Of a stretch of DNA of 64,000 bases, positions 11,628-22,792 are shown one piece after another (position 1 is the stretch's first letter; every line of letters starts with the position of its first letter). The notes under the pieces were generated by a model, which was not told the origin of the DNA, ran no database searches, and saw only the letters and a program-made list of their open reading frames with translations. The position numbers and the translations under genes are program-made. This DNA comes from Euborellia annulipes (lineage: Eukaryota; Arthropoda; Insecta; Dermaptera; Anisolabididae): assembly GCA_023213315.1 (NCBI GenBank), contig JAKCPI010010896.1, positions 62,001 to 126,000 on the forward strand, read 5' to 3'.

Positions 11628-12064
11628 TTTTTTAAAGACAATCTTTTATTACATCGCCTTAAATTTTTTCGCTCATCTAGCAGCATGTTGCTCTACAAGC
11701 CCGGGCAACTCTACCAGGTTTCTTTACTACGCTACGAGAGTGCGATACTGTCGCTTAGAGCTCTAGTGAAGATGTGGGCAGGGCGGGGGGTCACCAATTC
11801 ATTAGTGTCATTTCGTTTGTAATGAAAATATTATTTATATTTTTCTCGTTTATAATATAAAACACTAGCGAATGACTTCCGTTATGTTCCTGTTTACCAC
11901 TCTCAGATGAAGTTGAGTCAAGGAGGGAAATTTAAACGAATTTTTGACATGAATTTAATACTTTTATCGACCCCAATAAAAATTTCACTCAATTTTGCAA
12001 ATTTTCGTTGTTTTTGTTTTTAAGTAGTAGTTGTAGTAGTAATTTTTTTTTCTCTCTTCTATGG

Positions 12065-12324
12065 TATATATGGACCCTGTTATGCAATGGTGTGTCAAAG
12101 ACCAAAAAATTCAAAATTGAGTTAAGCACGGAATATTGTTTCAAATGCTTTATTAATTAATTTTTATGAAATATGTCCTAAAAAAAATTTATATTTAATG
12201 TTACTTGCAAAATTGACAAGAAAAATTTATATAATCCAATAAAAACAAAAAACTTTAATGTTAATTTTCTCAAAACTCGGTAGCTGGTGCTTGACACACT
12301 ATTGCGTAACAGGGTCCATATATA
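12065..12324. mobile_element. MITE with 30-bp terminal inverted repeats, TA flanks
   Basis: Left end TATATGGACCCTGTTATGC and right end GCGTAACAGGGTCCATATA are reverse complements for about 30 bp (TIR includes GTGTGTCAA), with TA at each side. 260 bp and non-coding. The TA target suggests the Tc1/mariner group. Confidence 0.75.
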
Positions 12325-12329
12325 AAATC

Positions 12330-13200
12330 ACAAATGTTCTTTTAATAATATTTTCTTAGATGATTAGAGCAGGGGGTGTGAAGCGACAGCATATCTATAT
12401 TCTTTGCAACTAATTATACCGGATTATAATCTCTTAATAATTCAGGAAAAAATTGCTATCCGTCTGGCATCAACTCCATTATTATCCTCATATTTTATAT
12501 ATTATACAATAATATGAAGGCAGAACAACGGATAAAGGAATCCCTTGGCACTATTTTGAGCACGTAATTATCCTGACTGATTAATCATACGATACGCGCG
12601 TGGGGAGTTGGTAGGTGAGGAGGAGAGGAGGTGGGGAACACCCCCCACCCCCCACCCCAGCTCTCCATCCACCCACATTTTTTTAAATCCTTTTTTCTGC
12701 TAAATCTCATGTGAATGCATCCTGTCGCTGTCGCTGTATTTTCAAACCAAAAGCATTTATCTTGTAAATGAGATAATTTCATCCTCTCTCTGTGTGTGCA
12801 TTTAATTTAAACAAATTCTTTTTTTTTTTTTTTTTTTAACAGATGTTGAAAAATTAATTGCAATCTAAATTTGATATTCTCGTTCATTTCATTCATTCCT
12901 TTTTTTTTTTTTTAATATAAAAAGGGATTAATCATATTAAAACAATCTTTTTGATTACATTCATTCCATTTCTCTCTTTTTTTTTTTTAGATTATTAATT
13001 GTGATAGAAATTGACTTTATTTGAAGATTAACGGACAAAATTTGTCCGTCATTTAAGTTTTGGATTTTTTTTTATATTAATTTATTAGAAAGATGGAACG
13101 ATGTGTACGGTGCACCTCTTTGGTATGGCTAACACCAATTCTCAACCAGGGATAAACAATTTCTTTGGATTTGGGGAGGGAGTGTCTTAAAAGGAAGCCA
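12330..13200. other. No gene seen
   Basis: Contains a G/C-rich purine-pyrimidine patch (12598-12662) and several long T runs. No coding signal or recognised repeat. Confidence 0.5.
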
Positions 13201-13204
13201 AAAA

Positions 13205-13710
13205 AAAAAAAAAAACACCTATTACGAAAATTTGCCAAGAGATGTCAGAATGGTAGCTATTAATATTTAATGCATTTTGTTGATTTTCATTGATCTTTTA
13301 ACAACAAATACTTTATAGATGTTATTATATATTATGAATATTTTATAAAAGCATAAAAATATATAAATATAGGCTAGACATAGGCTAATACTATATCGGC
13401 TGTTAGACTAGACTGCCATCTATTGCAGGAATGCTGAACTAATTTGACAGTTGAATTTTAAATAAATCATCTAAGCTTATTTTAACAATTTCTTAATTAA
13501 TATGTGATTAATAATAACAATAAATTCATTTTTAAATTTAAAAACAATTGAAGATTATTGGGACAGATTGTTTTTTTGTATTTGCTTGATAACAAAAAAT
13601 TAATTTTCATAATTTTTTAATGTCATTAAAAATATTATTGAATTTAACTCATTAAAAAAAAAAAAAAAAACAGCATTGAAAAATTCCTTATACGCCTAAT
13701 AGTCTAGTTT
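13205..13710 (-). repeat. Family X repeat, copy 3 (inverted)
   Basis: Reverse complement of 5085-5690: it shows CAAGAGATGTCAGAATGGTAG, TATATCGGCTGTTAGACTAG and TTGGGACAGATTG. Abuts a TA-flanked MITE on its right. Confidence 0.8.
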
Positions 13711-13721
13711 TTTTTTTTAAA

Positions 13722-13932
13722 TATAGTGAAGGACAATATGAAGTCCCACCCATTCGTTTTCTACTTGTGATTATTTCATTGTTTAAAAAAAAATATAAAT
13801 TTTTTAATGGAAACTCTCATGGTTCACACCTAGAAAATTTCGAATAAAGATTTTCATTTTCTTTTATAAAAACAATGAAATAATCACAAGTAGAAAACGC
13901 ATGGGTGGGACTTAATATTGTCGCTCACTGTA
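13722..13932. mobile_element. Mariner-type MITE, copy 1
   Basis: 211 bp with arms of about 70 bp: TATAGTGAAGGACAATATG at the left against GACTTAATATTGTCGCTCAC at the right, and the inner parts TTGTGATTATTTCATTG / CAATGAAATAATCACAA. TA at both ends. Sister copies at 48818-49030 and 59721-59933; the last has an empty site that proves the TA duplication. Confidence 0.85.
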
Positions 13933-14129
13933 CTTTTACTTCTTCTACTCCCTCGTTATAGAAAAACTCGGGCCCCCAAATGGAGAGGCTCAAAAAATTA
14001 ATAAATTAAATTAATCCCATTGGAAGGCCTTGAGTTTTATTTCTCTTTATGAAAAATCAAAGCAAATTAATTATAATAATAAAATTTCTCAAATGAAAAA
14101 TAATAAAAATTATTATATAATTAAATTTT

Positions 14130-14573
14130 CTGTTTTTTTTTTTTTTTTTTTTTTTGGGGGTCTCGCTGGTATCGGCATTTACAAAGAAGCCTCATCACAA
14201 TAGCCTCCAGGCAACTCCACGAGTAGATGGAGTTGCCTCGACATCCCGCCCTGTGGAAGGGACGAAAAAATAGGTTTCCTCTCAGTGATGCCTTCTTCGA
14301 AAGGATTCGGTGCTGAGGGAGTCCCTCCTCAAACTAGGACATCCCTCCATAGCATAGAAGAGGTTGGATAAAAAAAGAAACCGGGTGGAACCAGAATAAG
14401 GATTAGCTCACTAGCTAGGAAGAGGAGTTAGAGATAGGAAATAATGTAACTTAACGGGGTGCCGTTAGATGACTACGGCCAGAGGCCGGTTGGTTTGAGG
14501 TGTGTGTCTCCGTGCACCTCGGGTATATAAACGGGGATCCCGATAGGAATTTCAAATAATAATAATAATAATT
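14130..14573 (+). mobile_element. Probable LINE or SINE 3' end with AAT tail
   Basis: A GC-balanced block (GGCAACTCCACGAGTAG, CGGGGTGCCGTTAGATG, GGGGATCCCGATAGG) ends in a run of AAT units at 14556-14573, the usual tail of several LINE clades. No reading frame is left. Class uncertain. Confidence 0.4.
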
Positions 14574-14579
14574 TTTATT

Positions 14580-15255
14580 TTTATATTTTTTTGCTTTGAA
14601 AGATTGGAGATGAAAATAATTTTAGAAGTTACTTTTGTTAAGAAAATATATATATAGACTTTGTCCGTCCATCTGTCTATGTTTGTTTTACAAGAATATC
14701 AACATTAACATTGTCTGTGCATTTTGTACATAGCATGTTTGTGTGTGTTGTGTGTTCATACACTTTGGGTCAGGATCCTCTCCACTCACTCTGCTTGTGC
14801 TTTCAAGTTTAATGTTTTAATGCTGTTGTCGTGTCACGTATCAATAAAAGGACGCTTGAGTGAATATTCAGCCATTGGAGGTGATGGAGGCGGCACCCTT
14901 CCACGCTTATCCTTAAGATAGACGAGGGTGTTGTCTTATCGGAATTGTCGCCTCCCTCTGGGGACCGATGTCATCTCCCATCCCCCCCCCCTCCTCCTCT
15001 ATACTAAAACCCTTCCTTGTTCTTGGCTTTCATTTCCATATTACCCATTTAAACATATTCAATTTGCACTGAGCTTAATTATTTAAATGTATGCTGGAAA
15101 AGTTTTATTAAAAGAGAAAGTATTCATTTCTGATAAAAAATTCACACCGCTAAATCCCCAAATGAGGCTCAAAAAATTTCTAAAAAACTAGAATTTTTCC
15201 ATTAGATTCTAATCAAAGCCATTTTATTATAGGTATTAATAAAATCTCTCAAGTG
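14580..15255. other. No gene seen
   Basis: Mixed sequence with a C-rich patch at 14980-14995. The 65-codon open frame at 14724 resembles no family. Nothing recognised. Confidence 0.5.
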
Positions 15256-15260
15256 AAAAA

Positions 15261-15927
15261 TCTATAAATATATAATTCGTATGTCCGTCTGTCTGTGACG
15301 CTCTATTTAGGCAACTTCACGTTTTAAATTTGAAATGAAATTTTATATGCATAAAGAAGACCTTCTCGGAATTATAGGAAAATTATTTTCATCCCGAAAT
15401 TCCTATAACTTTTTGAGTTATTAATTCTTAAATTTACGATTTCTCCCATAGGAAATGTATAGAGAAATATTTATGTATTCTTTGTATTTCTGTATTCTAT
15501 GAATCTAAACAAATTCTCAAGCAGGCACTGGATTGGAATATAGTAATTTTTTTCATAATTAAGAAAAGGGTCGCCTACGGGCTTGGCGTAGTTGGTAGCG
15601 CGCCTACATTGTGTACCAAGGGTCAAGGGCTCGGATCCCAGGCAGTCCGATGAGTTTATTTAAGCCATTTGGATACCAAATGGCTTTAATAGAAATGCCT
15701 GGACCCCCAATATGATTTATTAAAACATACGTGTATCGTTAAAAGTCTTAAATGGCCTAAGTTGCCGAAAAGACTGGGTGAATGGATAAAAAGTGTGAGT
15801 GTTAAAAAAAAAAAAAAAATAATAATAATAATAGTTAAGAAAAGGCGAGGGTCCGCCGCAGGCGGGCCCGAGCCAGCTAAGGGGAGTCCAGGGGGCGAGG
15901 CCCGCCAAAGACGGGTGGCGCAGCTAG
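15261..15927 (+). mobile_element. Helitron copy with SINE-1 inside
   Basis: 5' end TCTATAAATATATAA follows A at 15260; the 3' end has a GC-rich stem (CCCGCC / GGGTGG) and CTAG at 15924-15927. The body matches 46546-46870 (CGAAATTCCTATAAC, TCTCCCATAGGAAATG). A SINE-1 copy sits at 15570-15834 with a duplicated target TTAAGAAAAGG on both sides. One GC-rich unit of the minisatellite type follows the SINE. Non-autonomous. Confidence 0.75.
15570..15834 (+). mobile_element. SINE-1 inserted in a Helitron
   Basis: tRNA-like head (GGCGTAGTTGGTAGCGCG resembles an A box; GGGCTCGGATCCC resembles a B box), shared tail block TTAAATGGCCTAAGTTGCCG, A run and AAT units. Target duplication TTAAGAAAAGG visible on both sides. 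Confidence 0.8.
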
Positions 15928-15929
15928 CT

Positions 15930-16900
15930 TTGTATAATATTTCTACATTATCTTGTCATTTTTATTTTTAATTACGTCACTACTCTCATCCCCTATGACC
16001 AGGGTGAGTCTTCTTCATTATAATAATAATACAAAAAAAAAAAAAAAAAAAAAAAAAAAATTCATTAACATGTCTACTTTTTCTTTCCAAGAAAACATTA
16101 CATTTAAAAATAATTATCGAAAATTAATCAACCCTCTCTCTCTCATATATGTAATAACCCAAAATTGTATCATTAATAATGTGACGTCATCTTGTTTTAT
16201 CGATCCTTAAAAAAAAAAAAAATTCGTTCTCATTTGATAAATTAATTAATTTTAATTTGAACAAAAATAAGATCTTTTTTTCTATTAAAAATTCATTTCG
16301 TTGTCTTTTTTTTTTTTCTTCTTGACTTAATCAACTAAAAAGAATAGTAAATACTAAGAGTGAATGAATGTCAAGAAATTTTACTACTTTTTTTTTCTTT
16401 TGTACTGTGTGTGTGTGTGGGGGGGGGGGGGGGAATTTGACTGTTTGAGGTTTTACTTTGCTCAATTAAATTAGTAGAATAGAAAAGAGCAGCAAAGAAG
16501 AAAGAAAGAGAGAGAAGGTGAGCCAAAAGCAATTACTTTAAGTTTACTTGACGACTTGAGAATATTTTCTTTTTTTTGTTTCATTAATATAATGAACTCT
16601 CAGACTGCTAGATAATAAAAAAAATATTTAATTTTTGTAGAGAATGTTTGAGTAAGACAAAAAATAAAATGAAGTTTGCCGAAACGTCACAATTGGGAAT
16701 TGCCGTTTTATTGGTTGAATCCGCGCCTTGGCTGCATCCTTTTACTTTCTCTTACCCTATATTTTAGTTTTAATTCGTTAAGACAATTCGTTATCAGTTG
16801 TTTAGAGGATTCGGAATATTATATTCATTCTAATAGCATTTAAATATCTTCTCGTTAATTACTAAACATACGTAAATGAGACAGGATACGAATCTCTAAC
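15930..16900. other. No gene seen
   Basis: Long A run (16033-16060), a GT run then G run (16405-16433) and AT-rich sequence. Nothing else. Confidence 0.55.
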
Positions 16901-16972
16901 TCTAGTACTATCCAGAGACTGATGAGTAAGTAAAAAGAATAGTAGCTATAGTATATTTCATTTATAAAAACT

Positions 16973-17004
16973 GACGTTTCGGTCTTGATTAAAACCATCT
17001 TCAG
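16973..17004 (-). ncRNA. Hammerhead-like motif
   Basis: On the minus strand: CTGAAGA, unpaired T, stem GGTTTT/AAGACC (one G-T pair) around AATC, then GAAACGTC. A weak helix I (AGTT with AGTT, two wobbles) can form. Core positions match the hammerhead consensus CUGANGA and GAAA. Confidence 0.55.
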
Positions 17005-17214
17005 AACTAAATCATACAGAATAAATACATTAATCATTGTGAAAATTTACAATTATATTTAACAAATAAGATTATTATTAAGTTATTATTATTATATATA
17101 AAAATATATATAGTATAGATATAATGCCTTTATTTCCACCGAAACATTTCAGCCAGCACCTAACAAATAAGAGGAATTATTAATATAAAACGTATTTATA
17201 ATTTTTCTTATTAT

Positions 17215-17705
17215 TTATTTATTTTTTTTTATTTAATGGCCTCGGTCTTATCACCATTTGGCCAGCTTAAGTGTTACTTACATTTTCAAGTATAACTGTC
17301 AGATCTTGTTTATAATATTCTGTGACATACAGGTTAACTAGGACCAATAACTTTGCAAAATTAATATATGAAATATATTAAATTAAATATAAAGGATTAA
17401 GAGATTTACCGATGTGCAATCTCAAATGAATAGCCTTGAAGCAATGAAAAATTTTATGACTTCTTCGCTTGCAGAAGACTCAGTATTCAGAGCTTGTAGA
17501 ATGGTCATAAAGTTCATCGGTAGTGGTAACTTCCCAGAGATGTTAATATAAAATATTTCAATTTGGTTTTTGATTTTTGGGCAGGCCAAAAAGATGTGAT
17601 TGAAATCACCAATGGAAACTCCGTCGCAGTCACAATATAGGGAATCTCTGAGGTTCAATCGATGAAGGTGACTTGGAGATGAGGCGTGACCCAACCTCAG
17701 AATTT
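17215..17705 (-). pseudogene. LINE fragment: C-terminal zinc-knuckle region and 3' end
   Basis: Minus-strand frame at 17422-17694 (90 codons) contains HASSPSHLHRLNL, then C-x-C ... H-x-x-x-x-C (YCDCDG, FNHIFLACP), the usual cysteine/histidine tail of LINE ORF2 proteins in the I/Jockey assemblage. The 3' side (17225-17260) reads on the minus strand GACCGAGGCCATTAAAT and then A-rich, as in LINE 3' ends. The upstream coding part is missing. Confidence 0.65.
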
Positions 17706-17753
17706 TTCTTATTTGTTAAATATATTTGTAAATGATTATTTTACACTCTTGTC

Positions 17754-17785
17754 GACGTTTCGGCCCATATTCCGGCCTTCACCAG
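17754..17785 (-). ncRNA. Hammerhead-like motif
   Basis: CTGGTGA (one core change, A to G), unpaired A, GGCC/GGCC stem, GAAACGTC, with helix I GTC/GAC directly flanking. The + copy at 17917 has a different core change (CTAATGA), so the common ancestor had CTGATGA. Confidence 0.5.
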
Positions 17786-17916
17786 GACCTTAAAAATTAT
17801 AAAATACATACAAGATCACAATTATAGTACATATCTGTTTGTAAGGGGGAAAAAAGAAATGTAGCAGAGATGTATTATAATTGTAATCTTGTATGTATTT
17901 TATAATTTTTAACGTC

Positions 17917-17949
17917 CTAATGAAGGTCCTGAATATCGGCCGAAACGTC
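17917..17949 (+). ncRNA. Hammerhead-like motif
   Basis: CTAATGA, unpaired A, stem GGTC/GGCC with a wobble, GAAACGTC and helix I GTC/GAC. Inverted partner of 17754. Confidence 0.5.
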
Positions 17950-18084
17950 GACAAGAGTGTAAAATAAAGCTAAAGATAAATAAATTTTTTCTTTATTGCT
18001 TTTGGCTGCCTTGAATCTCCTCACTACTTATATTTGTAAATTTTCACAATAATGACTAATGTATTTATTATGTATGATTAAGTT

Positions 18085-18116
18085 CTGAAGATGGTTGTAA
18101 TCAAGAGCGAAACGTC
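18085..18116 (+). ncRNA. Hammerhead-like motif, weak stem II
   Basis: CTGAAGA and GAAACGTC intact; the hairpin between them (GGTTGTAATCAAGAGC) has lost pairing compared with its partner at 16973, consistent with decay after insertion. Confidence 0.4.
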
Positions 18117-18169
18117 AGTCTTTATAAATGAAATATACTATATTCTTTTTACTTACTCATCATTTATTA

Positions 18170-18955
18170 CAGCTATAAAAACTGCATTAAACAGGAAATG
18201 GTCGACATACAGTATGTCTTCTTGTTAATACTGTATATCAAAATCATCTAGAGCCTGTAATTTGTTGAAAAGAAGGTTCTTAAAATATTTATTTTTTTTT
18301 TTTTTAAACAAAAGTAAATTACGACAGCTGAAGAAAACTTTCAATTGGAAATATTTAGAGTCGCACAGCAACGTGTAACAATAAACTACGTACTTGTACT
18401 TGTCAGTGCATTTGAGTTGATTGAATCCTCTGTTTGTCTGTCTCTCCCTTCAATTGAATGAGTCACTTGCTATCATTATACAAATACAACTCTTCATATA
18501 TATTTTTTTTTTGCTTGATTTCTAATTCATACATAGCTTTTGATTAGCAAGGTAGGAAGAGAGAGCAGAGAGACCCTTGTTGATTTAGGTAGGGTATAGG
18601 GGTCGAGAACCCTAACTTGCTTTCTCAATATCTTATCTCCACTTCAGGAGATAATGAGACTTGTGTTTATTTTAGCCAAGGCTAAAAGTACAGTAATATA
18701 TAAATAGAGATAGAGAGAGGGAACGACATAAATTAAACATTTATTTATATTTAATCATTAACATTTTTTTTTTTTTAATTTCAATTAACAAATAATTTAT
18801 TTATTGATGTTTAAAATCTACCCCCCCCCCCCCTCTACCCCAACAGAGTCAACAAGTGGGGAGTCATTTTTGGGCGATTGTCATCATAAATGTATATTTT
18901 TGCTAGGTAGAAAATTAATATTAAATTTTTTAATTTTTATTTTATTAAAATATCA
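18170..18955. other. No gene seen
   Basis: AT-rich, with a C run at 18822-18833. No recognisable feature. Confidence 0.5.
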
Positions 18956-19122
18956 TTTTTTTTTTATTTTTTATTTTTTTTATTTATTAATAGATCACGG
19001 GTCAAGCCCAATTTACATAGTTATACATGGTTATAGAATATATTGAATTATAAATTTAAATAAACGAAAAAGATAAGGAAAAATATACAATCCCCACTAA
19101 TAGTGTTCACACTCGGTTCAGA

Positions 19123-22110
19123 CTAGTTTTGGTCCATTCTTAAACTTCTAATGTTGCTTATTGTGGAAGTAAATATGTCCAGGTGTTCGCAGCACTGATT
19201 CCCCAGCCTATGCATTCTAGCCAAAGGGGCATTATAGGCATAATTCCTTTGACATATAGCCTCGTGGAAGATGCCCGAACTTCTGGTGTTGCAGGCTGGT
19301 ACCCTGAAATTAATCAGTTTGAGTAGTTCAGGTCAATTAAAAGTGAATAATATCTTGTGCAGAGTGATCAGGTCATTCACGACACGTCTTTCATCAAGTG
19401 ATCTCATGCCCAGACAGTCCCGCAGCTGTTCATATGAGAGATTCCCCAATCTCTCACCAGTTCTAAATTGGACATAACGCAAAAACCTGCTCTCGACCGA
19501 TTGCAGTCATTCAGAGTGATTTGCATAGCAGGGGGACCAGACGACCGAGTTATATTCAAGCTTGGGTCTGACGAGACCAAAATACAATGCCCTGAGAGCC
19601 CATACATTGTTAAAAGATCTTGTGTTCCGACATATAAATCCCAGAGTTCTTAGAGCCTCTTTGGTTGTTCTTTCAATATGGTAATTAAAGTTGAGCTGTG
19701 AATCAAAATAGATTCCCAAGTCTTTTGTTATTGCAGTTGTTTTGAGCAATCTTTCATTAATATTGTAACTGTAGAGCAAAGGGCAAGCGCATCTGTGGAA
19801 ACGCATGATATTACATTTATCGATGTTAAGCTCCAATAAGTTATCGCGCAGCCAAGAATTGAGGCTATTCAAGTTGTTTTGAAGCTCTCTACAATCTTCC
19901 AGGGTTTTTACTTCATTGAATATTTTGATGTCGTCGGCAAACATTAGAAATTCTACGCCATGCAGACAATCCTTAAGGTCGTTAACAAATAGGCCAAAGA
20001 AAAACGGCCCAGGATGTGACCCCTGAGGAACTCCGGAACATGGGATAAAGTAATCAGAGAAGCAATTTTTGATCCTAACTCTGAGTTTTCGTTCAGTTAG
20101 GTAAGTCTCGATCCAGGTCAACAGGTTTCCACCAACACCCAGCTTCTCCAGCTTGCGGAGTAAAAGCCCGTGACACACCCTATCAAAAGCCTTTGACATG
20201 TCACAATAAATCGTATCAACCTGTAATCCATTAGCTATAGAATTGTTGATATAATTCTGGTAGAGTAACAAATTCGTTGTGGTTGATCTCCCTGTCACAA
20301 ATAGGGACACGAAAAAATACTCGATACTTCCTGGTATCGATACTTTTGTTTCGATACTAGTACTTTTTTTACTCGATACTTTTCTTTCGATACTTTACTC
20401 ATATGAGTACTTGATTGCCGGTATCGAATGAGTAGTACTCGTCCATATATAATTTTGTTTTTTTAAGTTTTTTCACCATTTTAGGCCATCCATATAGACA
20501 GACTTTAAACGTTATACAAATATTTTAATTGCGATTCTGCCAAAGAATATCGCATATTCTTTTTTCTCTTGATATAAATAGTAAGTTGATATATAACAGA
20601 AGGTCGATATTTGTGGGATAGACTTTAATCCATCATATTCCTAATAATTATTTATTAATAATGGAAAATTTGATACTTTTTAATAAAAACTCTTTCATTT
20701 AATAACATTAAATTTCTAATTTAATTTTTTTTTTGTATTATTGCAAACTGTATTTACTAAATTTAAAAGCGCGCAAATATTACATAGAAAGGCCAATATA
20801 TAAACTAATAAAAATACTGGTCGACAAGGTTTTCTTCACAAGAAATCTGATTAGTCAATTTAGTACATTTTTTTATAATGAATTCAGATATGTAGTTAGA
20901 ATTTTTCCATCAGGCACAGTTTTAGAGATATAGAGAAAAATAAATTTTAATAGAAAATATACTCTAAAACGGCTCTTATTTTGAATTTTCAAGATTTTTT
21001 AAAAACTTAAAAAACTCGATTTTTCTAAATTTTAAGCCATTTGTGGCACGTCTAAATTAATGGACTGAAACTTTATATGTATTAAAACTACCTGCATATT
21101 TTTAATGGGTGTCGTCTTAAAAAAATCTTGAAATTTCAAAATAAGAGCCAGTTTAGAGCACTTTTTCTATTAAAATTTATTTTTCTATATATCTCTAAAA
21201 GTGTGCCGGATGGGGAAAAAACTAAAATGATATTTGAATTTATGAAAAATATTTCTAGAAACTCATATCTATATCTTTATTCTTGTGAATGAAAAAGTTC
21301 ATTTTTGTCGACCAGTGAAAATGGACAGACTTTTATTTTGGCGAAATCCGTATTTTGGTTGAGAAAGCCCCGTCCTCCTGGTGCTCATTACTTTGGGGAA
21401 AATGGCGCACCCCATTGATCTTCCGTTGGGCCCTTTGAACTACGTCAGGAGCCTAAGATGCCGAAAAAAATTAAAAAAAAAAAAGGAAAAATACTCATAC
21501 TTTAAAAAATACTCGATACTTGGTGGTATCGATACTTTTCATCCGATACTTTCTGGTATCGATACTTTCCTTTCGATACGATACCAAGTACAAGTATCGA
21601 TACTTTTTTTCGATACCGTATCCCTAGTCACAAAGCCGTGTTGGTGGGGTGAAATTATATTCTTGAAAGTCGACGCAAGCAAGTCCAGGACGAGTTTGGG
21701 AATGGCTGACAGGATGGTAATAGGCCTGTACTTAGTTACATCAGCTCTGCTTCCCTGATCCTTAAAAATTGGGATTATATATCCTAGCTTCCACAAATCG
21801 GGAAATTTTCCCAATGAAAGTGATTTGTTGAATAGTATCAAAAGGGGCAAGCAGAGCGATCCAGAGCACGCCTTAAGCAGCCTTGGAGGGATGCAATCCG
21901 GGCCGGGGCCCTTCCCACAATCGAGAGTCCCAATCTTCTTTAAGAGTTCCTCACTAGTAATTCGGTGTGTCGTTAAGCTCGAAGAGAAGCCATTCTTAAT
22001 GCTCCCATCGTTAGTGAACTCCTCTACACCATAAACAGAAGAATAATAATCTGCAAAATAGTTAGTAATATGATGAAAAATAGATTTGACAATAATGTGT
22101 TAATTAAACA
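19123..22110 (-). pseudogene. LINE ORF2 reverse transcriptase pseudogene
   Basis: Reading the minus strand and skipping the inserted element, the 5' part (about 22110-21635) gives NYFADYYSSVYG, GKGPGPDCIPPRLL, GYIIPIFKDQG and YRPITILSAIPKL, the fingers region of a LINE reverse transcriptase. The 3' part (20293-19123) gives YCDMSKAFDRV, SGVPQGSHPGP and FADDIKIF; the catalytic FADD is intact. A frameshift near 19507 moves the frame (CYANHSE continues as RLQSVESRFLRYVQF), and TGA lies within TFN-PELLKLINFRVPAC. The end is the usual C-terminal part, stopping at 19123-19125. Breaks: 1.3-kb insertion, one frameshift, one stop, 5' truncation (no endonuclease domain). Not functional. Confidence 0.85.
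20302..21626. mobile_element. Non-autonomous hAT-type transposon, 1325 bp
   Basis: Exact 8-bp target duplication GTCACAAA at 20294-20301 and 21627-21634. Terminal inverted repeats TAGGGACACG and TAGGGATACG (right end read inverted) differ at one of ten bases. Subterminal regions are packed with ATCGATACTTT-type repeats on both sides. The centre holds a large inverted repeat (about 20815-21000 against 21115-21315). No transposase frame. Removing it restores the LINE reading HQHGFV-TGRSTTT. Confidence 0.9.
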
Positions 22111-22227
22111 TTTTTTTAAATTTAATTTAATATATGTGATTAATTATTGAATAATAATTGTGAGATTTAATTTTAATTTGGCTCCTTTAATCAATTGAAT
22201 ATGAAAATATGGATGGGATCTAAATGG

Positions 22228-22503
22228 TTTTTTTTTTTTTTTTTTTTTTAAACATTCACACTTTTTTCTCGTTCACACTCACATTCACACACACATTCAT
22301 ACAGTCTTTTCGGCAACTTAGGCCATATAAGACTTTGACGATAACCGTTGTAGAGAATATATCTATTGTGGGGTCAGGCATTTCTATTTAAGCCATCTGG
22401 TATCCAAATGGCTTAAATAAAATCATCGGACTGCCTGGGTCCGAACCCGCGACGTTTGGTATAGGAGGGAGGCGCTCTACCTACTACGCCAAACTCGGGG
22501 GCA
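22228..22503 (-). mobile_element. SINE-1, full-length copy
   Basis: Minus-strand copy: T run at 22228-22250 (the A tail), CGGCAACTTAGGCC block, GCCATCTGGTATCC palindrome, B box complement GGGTCCGAACCC, head ending near 22503. Confidence 0.8.
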
Positions 22504-22592
22504 TCTAAATGGGTTCAAATGTAGAGAATTTAGTAATTTTTTGGAGTTTAGGCTTAAGATGTAATAAAATTAAATCAAAGTAAAGAGAGAGA

Positions 22593-22765
22593 TGCCCGGG
22601 AGCCTTGGGGCTCAGAGAGAAGACACTAGCTTCTCGTGCCGGAGTCCCGCGTTCGCTTCCCGTCCCAAGCGAGAAAAATTTATTTCATTTGATTTGACTA
22701 CAAATCATTTGAAATAAATAGTGATGGGGTCTAAATGGCCGAAAAAGACCTTAAAAAAAAGAGAG
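22593..22765 (+). mobile_element. SINE-2, reference copy
   Basis: Begins GCCCGGGAGCC, a tRNA-like head with GGCTCAGAGAGAAG and GTTCGCTTCCCGTCCC, then AATTTATTTCATTTGATTTG, and the tail block TCTAAATGGCCGAAAAAGACC. The head differs from SINE-1 but the tail block is shared. Confidence 0.75.
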
Positions 22766-22792
22766 ATAAGCAACTAACAAACACCCAATCAG

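Larger units (their letters stand above)
17742..17967. repeat. Nested fold-back with two hammerhead-like motifs
   Basis: Inverted arms of about 100 bp (ACACTCTTGTCGACGTTTCGG against CGAAACGTCGACAAGAGTG, and the TATGTATTTTATAATTT part). The motif cores are at 17754-17785 (-) and 17917-17949 (+). Confidence 0.75.
16915..18165. repeat. Large fold-back with hammerhead-like motifs in both arms
   Basis: Arms 16915-17060 and 18030-18165 are inverted copies (TTTATAAATGAAATATA, CGAAACGTCAG, TTCTGAAGATGGTT). Each arm carries one hammerhead-like motif. The interior holds a LINE fragment (17215-17705) and a second, smaller fold-back (17742-17967) that also has one motif per arm. Confidence 0.7.
18960..22110 (-). 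mobile_element. Decayed LINE split by a hAT element
   Basis: Minus-strand non-LTR retrotransposon: 5' truncated near 22110, reverse transcriptase in 19123-22110, short 3' UTR and an A-rich end at 18960-18990. The hAT element at 20302-21626 interrupts it. The RT motifs suggest a Jockey/CR1-like clade; this is from recall of motif style. Confidence 0.85.

Noticed and set aside
20302..21626. Assembly chimera in the LINE
   Set aside because: The exact 8-bp duplication and matched terminal inverted repeats show a real transposition event.
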